The notes under the pieces were generated by a model. That model saw only the letters and a list, made by a program, of their open reading frames with translations. It did no database searches and had not been told where the DNA came from. A DNA stretch of 64,000 bases, taken from the NCBI GenBank assembly GCA_902775485.1, contig CACYMJ010000004.1, positions 1-64,000 on the forward strand, read 5' to 3'. Each line of letters starts with the position of its first letter. Position 1 is the first letter of the stretch. Shown here one piece after another: positions 57,960-64,000 of this stretch. The stretch comes from an uncultured Lachnospiraceae bacterium. GTDB lineage: Bacteria > Bacillota > Clostridia > Lachnospirales > Lachnospiraceae. The position numbers and the translations under genes were made by a program.

Positions 57960-59255
57960 CTAGAAAGAATCGGGGGTGCGATATATGATATCATCCCTTG
58001 CCGGACCGTTGGATATCATGGTGATCGGATAACCGATCTTCTTTTCGATAAACTCTATGTATTTCCTGCAGTTTTCCGGAAGCTTTTCGTATTCGCGTAT
58101 ACCGGTTATATCGCATTTCCATCCGGGAAGCTTTTCATACACGGGCTTTGCCTGGGCAAGGAGTCTTGTTACCGGGAACTGGTCGGTCACCTCGCCGCCT
58201 ATCTCATAACCGGTACATACGGGGATCTCATCAAGATATCCGAGCACATCCAGAACCGTAAATGCCACATCCGTTGTACCCTGAAGACGGCATCCGTACT
58301 TGCTCGCAACACAGTCAAACCATCCCATCCTTCTCGGCCTTCCGGTCGTTGCGCCGTATTCTCCTCCGTCGCCGCCGCGTCTGCGGAGTTCATCCGCAAC
58401 CGCTTCATCTTTTATCTCGCTGACAAATTCCCCTGCTCCTACGGAAGATGAATAAGCCTTACATACAGAGATGACCTGTTTGATCTCATAAGGCGGTATC
58501 CCGCATCCCACTCCGCCATATGCCGCTATGGTATTTGATGACGTTACCATAGGATATATTCCGTGGTCGCAGTCCTTGAGGGTTCCGAGCTGTCCCTCGA
58601 GAAGGATCGTTTTGCCGCCTTTTATCGCGTCGTTCAAATAAGATGAAACATCACACACAAACGGTGCGATCATATCCCTGTACTTCATGAGCGTAGCGTA
58701 AGTCTCTTCAACATCGATCGGAGGCTTGTGATACAGATGCTCGAGAAGCACGTTCTTCTGTACGGACACATTTCTGATCTTTTCCTTCAGATCCTCTTCG
58801 GCATCCCAAAGGTCACTGACCTGAAATCCTATCTTTGCGAACTTATCCGAATAGAAGGGCGCAATGCCTGATTTGGTCGAACCGAATGATCTTCCCGCAA
58901 GACGCTCCTCTTCATATTCATCAAACTTTATATGATACGGCATGATCATCTGTGCGCGTTCCGAAATGAGAACTATCGGCTTCGGAACACCCTTTGCGAT
59001 GATGCCTTCGAGTTCTCCGATAAGGATCGGTATGTTAAGTGCTACACCGTTTCCGATTATGTTCACGGTATTCTCGTTAAACACACCCGAAGGGAGTGTG
59101 TGAAGAGCGAACTTGCCGTACTTGTTCTTGATCGTATGTCCCGCGTTGGCACCGCCCTGAAATCTTACAACAACATCGGCGTTCTGTGCCAGCATGTCAG
59201 TGATCTTACCTTTGCCCTCATCGCCCCAGTTGGCTCCGACAACAGCTTTTACCAT
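57960..59255 (-). CDS. purA: Adenylosuccinate synthetase
   Basis: The 431-residue enzyme joins IMP and aspartate with GTP. Family marks are VGANWGDEGKGKITDML, the catalytic His in GANAGHTI, LLEGQLGTLKDCDHG and GRPRRMGWFD. The substrate product is cleaved by PurB, encoded 19 kb away. GGAGG precedes the ATG. It has its own terminator; the promoter lies within 59256-59310 but no strong hexamers were seen. Confidence 0.97.
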   Translation of the reverse strand: MVKAVVGANWGDEGKGKITDMLAQNADVVVRFQGGANAGHTIKNKYGKFALHTLPSGVFNENTVNIIGNGVALNIPILIGELEGIIAKGVPKPIVLISERAQMIMPYHIKFDEYEEERLAGRSFGSTKSGIAPFYSDKFAKIGFQVSDLWDAEEDLKEKIRNVSVQKNVLLEHLYHKPPIDVEETYATLMKYRDMIAPFVCDVSSYLNDAIKGGKTILLEGQLGTLKDCDHGIYPMVTSSNTIAAYGGVGCGIPPYEIKQVISVCKAYSSSVGAGEFVSEIKDEAVADELRRRGGDGGEYGATTGRPRRMGWFDCVASKYGCRLQGTTDVAFTVLDVLGYLDEIPVCTGYEIGGEVTDQFPVTRLLAQAKPVYEKLPGWKCDITGIREYEKLPENCRKYIEFIEKKIGYPITMISNGPARDDIIYRTPDSF

Positions 59256-59309
59256 GATCGTTTCCTCCGTTATTTGACCGCAGCTTCAAAATACGTTCGG
59301 TCGCAAAAA

Positions 59310-59345
59310 AATAAAAAAAGGGACCATAAACACATTATGGCCCCT
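59310..59345 (-). terminator. metY terminator
   Basis: A stem GGGGCCATAA/TTATGGTCCC (59320-59344) is followed on the minus strand by TTTTTTTATTTTTT. It is clearly rho-independent. Confidence 0.9.
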
Positions 59346-59381
59346 TTGCCCATAGAGAAATATACGCTCACTATGGGCAAA
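59345..59381 (-). other. Second hairpin before the metY terminator
   Basis: TTTGCCCATAG and its perfect complement (59345-59355 and 59371-59381) pair around a 15-nt loop directly before the terminator stem. It may stabilise the metY mRNA 3' end. Confidence 0.6.
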
Positions 59382-59404
59382 AGTCAATAAGAAACATCCG
59401 CGTT

Positions 59405-60685
59405 TTATATCGCGGCAAAACCGTTCTCAAGATCAGCGATTATGTCATCGACATGCTCTGTTCCGATCGACAGACGGATAGTTCCGGGGGTAATGTTCTG
59501 CTCCGCAAGTTCCTGCTCGCTAAGCTGCGAATGTGTAGTTGAGGTCGGGTGGATCACAAGGCTCTTTACGTCCGCTACGTTTGCAAGAAGCGAGAAGATC
59601 CTCAGATTGTCGATAAAAGCCCATGCCGCTTCCTGACCGCCCTTGATCTCGAATGTGAATATCGAACCGCCTCCGTTGGGGAAGTACTTCTGATACAGCG
59701 CATGATCGGGATGATCCGGCAATGACGGATGGTTAACCTTAGCAACCTTCGGATGCTTAGACAGATACTCAACAACCTTTTTCGTATTCTCGGAATGTCT
59801 CTCAAGCCGCAGCGAAAGCGTCTCAACTCCCTGAAGGAGTAAGAATGCGTTAAACGGTGAGATCGTCGCACCTGTATCTCTTAAGAGGATCGCACGGATA
59901 TATGTTACAAATGCTGCCGGACCGACCGCATCATAGAACGATACACCGTGGTAGCTCGGATTGGGATCGGCTATTGCCGTGTATTTTCCGCTTGCCTTCC
60001 AGTTAAACTTTCCGGACTCGACTATGATTCCGCCGAGTGTCGTTCCGTGACCCCCTATGAACTTTGTTGCGGAATGAACAACTATGTCAGCACCGTGTTC
60101 GATCGGTCTTATAAGGAACGGTGTTCCGAATGTGTTGTCAACGACAACGGGCAGTCCGTGTTTATGAGCTATCTCAGCTATCGCATCGATATCGGGAATG
60201 TCACTGTTGGGATTTCCGAGTGTTTCAAGATATATGGCTCTCGTATCATCTTTTATCGCAGCTTCAACTTCGGAAAGATCATGTGCATCCACAAATGTTG
60301 TATTTATTCCGTATAACGGAAGCGTGTGTGCCAGAAGATTGTAGCTGCCGCCGTAGATCGTCTTCTGTGCAACGATGTGTCCGCCGCCGCCTGCAAGTGC
60401 TTCGATCGTATATGTGATCGCAGCGGCTCCGGATGCAAGTGCAAGTGCTGCACTTCCGCCCTCAAGTGCGGCAAGCCTCTTCTCAAGAACATCCTGTGTT
60501 GAATTGGTCAGTCTTCCGTAAATGTTACCCGCATCGGCAAGTCCGAAACGGTCTGCAGCGTGTTTGCTGTTCTTAAAAACGTATGATGTCGTCTGGTAAA
60601 TGGGAACCGCTCTCGCATCCGATGCCGGATCGGGTTCTTCCTGACCTACGTGTATCTGTAATGTCTCAAATCTGTAATCGCTCAT
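59405..60685 (-). CDS. metY: O-acetylhomoserine sulfhydrylase (paralog 2)
   Basis: The 426-residue PLP enzyme makes homocysteine from O-acetylhomoserine and sulfide. PLP Lys208 is in HSATKFIGGHG; YGRLTNSTQD and TIYGGSYNLLAH are family blocks. It is monocistronic with a 160-nt leader, a strong promoter with an overlapping palindrome, and a terminator, so it looks like the regulated housekeeping copy. AAAGGAG precedes the ATG. Confidence 0.95.
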   Translation of the reverse strand: MSDYRFETLQIHVGQEEPDPASDARAVPIYQTTSYVFKNSKHAADRFGLADAGNIYGRLTNSTQDVLEKRLAALEGGSAALALASGAAAITYTIEALAGGGGHIVAQKTIYGGSYNLLAHTLPLYGINTTFVDAHDLSEVEAAIKDDTRAIYLETLGNPNSDIPDIDAIAEIAHKHGLPVVVDNTFGTPFLIRPIEHGADIVVHSATKFIGGHGTTLGGIIVESGKFNWKASGKYTAIADPNPSYHGVSFYDAVGPAAFVTYIRAILLRDTGATISPFNAFLLLQGVETLSLRLERHSENTKKVVEYLSKHPKVAKVNHPSLPDHPDHALYQKYFPNGGGSIFTFEIKGGQEAAWAFIDNLRIFSLLANVADVKSLVIHPTSTTHSQLSEQELAEQNITPGTIRLSIGTEHVDDIIADLENGFAAI

Positions 60686-60730
60686 ATTTTATCTCCTTTG
60701 TCTGTATGGTGTGATCAATAGTTTCCTGAA

Positions 60731-60762
60731 GACCTCGATCCGGATCAGCTCCCGGACGAGGG
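60731..60762 (-). other. Leader hairpin before metY
   Basis: On the minus strand CCTCG-TCCGG pairs with CCGGAtCGAGG around a loop of about 8 nt, between the uORF stop and the metY ribosome-binding site. No T-run follows. It could modulate translation or RNA stability. Confidence 0.5.
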
Positions 60763-60764
60763 CA

Positions 60765-60809
60765 TCACATCCATATCTTGTCGTGGAGATTGTTTTCCCT
60801 TACGTACAT
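60765..60809 (-). CDS. Candidate leader peptide (uORF) of metY, 14 aa
   Basis: In the metY leader an ATG at 60809 is preceded at 6 nt by GGAGG, as good as any gene in the window. It encodes MYVRENNLHDKIWM and a TGA. It stops just before the hairpin at 60731-60762. It is not obviously rich in Cys, and Met occurs only at the ends. A leader-peptide role is suggested by the strong initiation site; no known regulatory leader was recognised. Confidence 0.5.
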   Translation of the reverse strand: MYVRENNLHDKIWM

Positions 60810-60853
60810 ATTCATCCTCCGGCGTAAGTTTTGTGTTCCTGCGGTTTTAGAGG

Positions 60854-60888
60854 ACTATATCATGTATTACCTACCTTGTCAATAGGTA
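60854..60888 (-). promoter_or_regulatory. metY promoter with overlapping TACCTA-N9-TAGGTA palindrome
   Basis: TTGACA (60877-60882), a 17-bp spacer and TATAGT (60854-60859) form a near-consensus promoter on the minus strand. The inverted repeat TACCTA/TAGGTA (60868-60873 and 60883-60888) surrounds the -35, a good operator position. The repressor is unknown; Rrf2/CymR-type sulfur regulators are a candidate class. Confidence 0.75.
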
Positions 60889-60902
60889 TTAAATGAAAAT
60901 TT

Positions 60903-61418
60903 TTATCCCCTCAGAGTTTTGACTGCATTTATCTTCGCAACAAGCGGGATCAGAATATTCCCGAGTACAAGGCAGACCACAGCCTGAACCGCATTTCCGG
61001 CAACGGATGCCATTGCCGCCATACCCATGCCGAGAATAACCGCCTCGAATGCAAAATATCCCGCAAGCATGATAATCTCAGCGGCTGCCGAAACAAGGAT
61101 GACCGATACCGTTTTGTTCTTCACTGCCGCAAAAAGCTTGGTATGCAGTCCGACAGTCAATCCCATCAGTGCTTTGATGACAAATGTCGCGGGAGCATAT
61201 ACCGCATAACCGGACAGGATATCCGCAAGTGCGGATCCGATACCCGCCGCAAGGGCTCCGTACGGACCTCCCAGGATCCATCCCGACAAAATGACCATCG
61301 CATCACCGATATTGACATAGCCTCCTCCGGCTGTCGGTATCGTGATGACCATTGTTGCGATCGCAGTCATGGCCGCCAACATAGCCGCCGTGACGATTTT
61401 TACATTGGTGTTTCTCAT
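60903..61418 (-). CDS. ECF transporter S component
   Basis: The 171-residue protein with about six transmembrane helices starts MRNTNVKIVTAAMLAAMTA, with the family block GGGYVNIGDAMVILSGWILG and GPYGALAAGIGSALADIL. It captures a vitamin-like substrate for a shared energising module (EcfA/EcfT), not in this window. The substrate is unclear. It lies 34 nt after the Nudix-PgeF gene with AAAGGAGG before the ATG. Confidence 0.9.
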   Translation of the reverse strand: MRNTNVKIVTAAMLAAMTAIATMVITIPTAGGGYVNIGDAMVILSGWILGGPYGALAAGIGSALADILSGYAVYAPATFVIKALMGLTVGLHTKLFAAVKNKTVSVILVSAAAEIIMLAGYFAFEAVILGMGMAAMASVAGNAVQAVVCLVLGNILIPLVAKINAVKTLRG

Positions 61419-61452
61419 CTTTTTCCTCCTTTTACGACTTAATGCCGGGCGG

Positions 61453-62697
61453 TCAGTCTTCCCGTTTCATTATGACCGTGGCAAGGCTTCCCCGGTTTCC
61501 CTTCGTTCCCCTGTGCGAAAAATACATCCCGGGATCACACATCGTACATCCGCCGACCCTTTCGATATTCTCCGGCTTTACTCCGAGCATCTCAAAGCGC
61601 CGCGCTACGACTCCGCGAAGGTCGAGCATATACCTGTCGCCGCTTTTATCATAAAAACCGCCCGCATCATCTCCGATCAGCTCCGTCACCGCATCGATCA
61701 CTTCCGCTCCCACCTCAAAACAACACCTGTCTATTGCGGGGCCGAGAGCAATATGTATGTTGCCCGGCCGCGAACCGAGTGATTCAAACGCATCCACTGC
61801 GTTTTTTTCGATATCGGCGACAGTGCTCCTCCAGCCGCAGTGTACAACCCCGACAACTCCGGCATTTTTATCTTCCATAAGGACCGGAACACAATCGGCT
61901 GTAAATATCACAAGCGGTACATTTGCACATGCAGTAACATATCCGTCGCATTCGATCAGATCCCTTCCGTCCGGATATACTCCGTATGCCGGGCGAAGAT
62001 CGTCTTCTCCCGCTATGACAACGCGGCTGCCGTGCACCTGGTTTCCGCATACGAAGCTCCTCACCGGTATCCCGGCCTCTCCAAGGAATCTTCTCCAGTT
62101 CTCTGTTACTCTCGCTCTGTCATCGCCCCTGTTCATGCCGAGGTTTAATGACTCAAACATTCCGGTACTTACTCCGCCGCGCCGTGTCGAAAATCCGTGA
62201 GGACTGTCGATGAGCGACGATCTGTGTATTATGACATCCTCCGTCAGATCCTCGCATCTTACCAGATCATCGCCTTTATATTCAACGAGCATGTCTATCC
62301 TGTCCCTTCCCTCGATAAGGGGTTTGACAAAATACCTGTCTCCTTCCCATGTCGGAAGGGACAAAACCTTACCGGCCTCTACCCATTCGAGAATGCCTTC
62401 GTCACATCGGGTGTGGCACTGTCCGGTATATCCGTCGGCAGAAAAAAGATACATATCCTCATTTTCCCATACATCGGATATGAACTTTACCACTCCGTGA
62501 AGATGATATCGGGTGAGCGTCAGACCTGTCTCTTCAAATACTTCACGGACAAGACAATCTTCGGCCGTCTCGCCTTCTTCGAATTTTCCACCCACGCCGA
62601 TCCACTTGCCTTCGTTAAGATCGTTCTGCTTTCCAACCCTGTGAAGCAGGAGGTATTCGTTTTTCTCATTCCTTATATAGCACAGTGTCGTATTCAT
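61453..62697 (-). CDS. Nudix hydrolase-PgeF (YfiH/laccase-domain) fusion
   Basis: The 414-residue protein has a Nudix domain (about 1-150; Nudix box GGKFEEGETA then EDCLVREVFEETGL from residue 36) and a YfiH/PgeF domain (about 175-410) with metal and catalytic residues in GNQVHGSRV, FTADCVPVL and VVHCGWRST. Nudix domains of this type clean nucleotides such as 8-oxo-dGTP; PgeF-family proteins act on purine nucleosides or edit peptidoglycan precursors. The fusion suggests linked nucleotide cleanup. The ATG at 62697 sits 7 nt after an extended -10, with no Shine-Dalgarno. Confidence 0.9.
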   Translation of the reverse strand: MNTTLCYIRNEKNEYLLLHRVGKQNDLNEGKWIGVGGKFEEGETAEDCLVREVFEETGLTLTRYHLHGVVKFISDVWENEDMYLFSADGYTGQCHTRCDEGILEWVEAGKVLSLPTWEGDRYFVKPLIEGRDRIDMLVEYKGDDLVRCEDLTEDVIIHRSSLIDSPHGFSTRRGGVSTGMFESLNLGMNRGDDRARVTENWRRFLGEAGIPVRSFVCGNQVHGSRVVIAGEDDLRPAYGVYPDGRDLIECDGYVTACANVPLVIFTADCVPVLMEDKNAGVVGVVHCGWRSTVADIEKNAVDAFESLGSRPGNIHIALGPAIDRCCFEVGAEVIDAVTELIGDDAGGFYDKSGDRYMLDLRGVVARRFEMLGVKPENIERVGGCTMCDPGMYFSHRGTKGNRGSLATVIMKRED

Positions 62698-62704
62698 AAC
62701 GTGC

Positions 62705-62713
62705 ATTATAACA
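62705..62713 (-). promoter_or_regulatory. Extended -10 promoter of Nudix-PgeF (leaderless)
   Basis: TGtTATAAT on the minus strand, TATAAT at 62705-62710, ends 7 nt before the ATG at 62697. No good -35 is seen, as expected for an extended -10 promoter. Confidence 0.6.
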
Positions 62714-62728
62714 TGCCGTAAACAAACG

Positions 62729-62737
62729 TGGTATAAT
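62729..62737 (+). promoter_or_regulatory. Extended -10 promoter of the MATE gene (leaderless)
   Basis: TGgTATAAT on the plus strand, TATAAT at 62732-62737, ends 7 nt before the ATG at 62745. It is divergent from, and the mirror arrangement of, the Nudix-PgeF promoter. Confidence 0.6.
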
Positions 62738-62744
62738 ATCTGAC

Positions 62745-64000
62745 ATGGACCAGTCAGCAAGGGCCGCCAAGGCCCAATACGATAAAATGACAAAATCCCC
62801 GGTACACAGGCTCATAGTCACGCTGGCGATACCGACTATACTGTCCATGATGATAACGACGATATACAACCTCGTGGACACCGCCTTCGTCGGAAGGCTG
62901 GGGACAAGCGCTTCCGGGGCAGTGGGCGTCGTATTCGGCTTCATGTCGATAATGCAGGCGTTCGGTTTTATGTTCGGACAGGGTGCCGGAAGCATGCTGT
63001 CAAGAAAGCTCGGTGAGCGTGATGCCGATGCAGCGAGCCGTGTGGCATCAACCGGTTTTGCCGCTTCATTTACGAGCGGTATACTCATCGCCGTATTCGG
63101 TTTCATATTCGAAGACAAACTGATCTTCATGCTCGGCAGTACCGAAACGATCGCACCTTACGCGAAGGATTATCTGAACAACATAATGTTCGTTGCGCCG
63201 TTTTGCGCATCCAGTTTTACCCTCAACAACATGCTCAGATACGAAGGCCGAGCAAAGCTCGGAATGTTCGGCCTGCTGACCGGCGGGATACTCAATATCG
63301 GCGGTGATGCACTGTTCATGTTCGGCATGAATATGGGTATAGCAGGTGCAGGACTGTCCACAGCCATTTCCCAGGTGATAAGCTTTTCCATCCTTCTGTA
63401 TATGTTCCTGTCGGGAAAGACACAGTCAAAACTTGCCTTCTCAAACATAACATTCAAAGACAAAATGCTCACCGAGATAATCGGGACGGGCTTTCCCTCA
63501 CTCCTGCGCCAGGGGCTCGGAAGCCTTGCAACGATCCTGGTCAATTTCAAAGCGGCCGAGTATGCGATGGATGCCGGTGTATCCGCCATGACGATAGTTA
63601 CAAGAGTGGCGTTTTTTCTGTTCGCCATCGCCCTCGGGATCGGCCAGGGATTCCAGCCCGTATGCGCATTCAACTACGGTGCCGGAAAATACAAACGCCA
63701 GCGTGAGGCATACCGTTTTACGCTTCTCCTTGCAACGGTTGTACTGGCTGTCCTGACCGTATTTGCGATGATATTCTCGGGCAGTCTCATCCGGATATTC
63801 AGGGACGATCCCGCCGTTATAGAGATCGGAACCAGGGCTCTTCGGCTGCAGTGCATTGCCCAGTTGTTCCTTCCCATAGTCATGGTCACCGAAATGCTCA
63901 TGCAGTCAAGCGGTAAAAAAATCCCCGCAACATTGCTCTCGTCACTGCGCGGGGGAATATTGTTCATTCCGCTTCTTATTGTACTTCCGATATTCCGCGG
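62745..64000 (+). CDS. MATE family efflux transporter (runs off right edge)
   Basis: The frame is open from 62745 to the edge (418 codons), starting MDQSARAAKAQYDKMTKSP. Polytopic helices carry MATE marks: PTILSMMITTIYNLVDTAFVG, GQGAGSMLSRKLGERD, MGIAGAGLSTAISQ and IGQGFQPVCAFNYGAGK. It should export drugs or metabolites with Na+ or H+ coupling. It is the only protein gene on the plus strand. The start may instead be the ATG at 62787 (MTKSP), but the promoter favours 62745. Confidence 0.93.
   Translation, partial: MDQSARAAKAQYDKMTKSPVHRLIVTLAIPTILSMMITTIYNLVDTAFVGRLGTSASGAVGVVFGFMSIMQAFGFMFGQGAGSMLSRKLGERDADAASRVASTGFAASFTSGILIAVFGFIFEDKLIFMLGSTETIAPYAKDYLNNIMFVAPFCASSFTLNNMLRYEGRAKLGMFGLLTGGILNIGGDALFMFGMNMGIAGAGLSTAISQVISFSILLYMFLSGKTQSKLAFSNITFKDKMLTEIIGTGFPSLLRQGLGSLATILVNFKAAEYAMDAGVSAMTIVTRVAFFLFAIALGIGQGFQPVCAFNYGAGKYKRQREAYRFTLLLATVVLAVLTVFAMIFSGSLIRIFRDDPAVIEIGTRALRLQCIAQLFLPIVMVTEMLMQSSGKKIPATLLSSLRGGILFIPLLIVLPIFR

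Noticed and set aside
60686..60890. SAM riboswitch (S-box) before metY
   Set aside because: The conserved S-box core motifs are not present; the leader is better described by a uORF and one stem.

Overview
This 64 kb window looks like the chromosome of a strictly anaerobic, low-to-moderate GC member of the Bacillota, most likely a Lachnospiraceae species (Butyrivibrio or Roseburia relatives). The grounds are the protein families (an LL-diaminopimelate aminotransferase, a glutamine synthetase paired with an ANTAR protein, large GGDEF/EAL and hybrid-kinase proteins, an Nramp-like transporter beside PxpABC), purine-rich Shine-Dalgarno sites, and TTGACA/TATAAT promoters. No 16S gene is present, so the assignment is an inference. 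Nearly every gene is on the minus strand. The exceptions are a tRNA-Leu and a MATE transporter that runs off the right edge.

Layout, left to right. 1-1700 is an AT-rich, decayed accessory patch: a partial flavodoxin, a small unknown gene, an NTF2-like gene whose 5' end is replaced by a frameshifted IS3-type transposase remnant, five 21-bp tandem repeats, an orphan LexA-like box, and the terminator of tRNA-Leu(CAG). 1.7-12.5 kb holds an amino-acid ABC transporter with a DapF-fold racemase, then hflK/hflC, glpK, a 994-residue triple-fusion glycerol-3-phosphate oxidoreductase and a monoacylglycerol-lipase-like hydrolase, followed by two structured 50-bp repeats. 12.5-18.4 kb is a compact operon (sce7726, SIMPL, DegV, RlmH, M16 protease). 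18.4-20.6 kb is a chemoreceptor. 20.7-25.6 kb is a 5-oxoprolinase operon (pxpB-pxpC-pxpA, Nramp-like, TauE/SafE). 25.7-31.9 kb has tRNA-Leu(AAG), a GH42 beta-galactosidase, an EAL protein and a GGDEF protein.

32-45.9 kb is one long tight run: an HTH-GlmM fusion, a hexapeptide acyltransferase, nagB, glmS, purC, purB and atpBEFAGDC, with a STAS gene after it. The ATP synthase has no separate delta gene; the C-terminal half of delta is instead fused to the N-terminus of alpha. 46-49 kb is glnA-ANTAR-dapL. 49-57.8 kb is a four-gene cassette joined entirely by 4-nt overlaps: a membrane hybrid kinase, a kinase-REC-DegV-HPt protein, a 7TM/degenerate-GGDEF protein and an O-acetylhomoserine sulfhydrylase paralog. 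58-62.7 kb carries purA, metY with a long leader that encodes a small uORF, an ECF S component and a Nudix-PgeF fusion.

The most promising leads for an undescribed system are: the HTH-GlmM fusion with a symmetric four-box operator at its own promoter; the DegV domain built into a phosphorelay kinase that is translationally coupled to a sulfhydrylase; the delta(CTD)-alpha fusion; and three extended -10 promoters placed 7-8 nt before start codons, which implies leaderless mRNAs.
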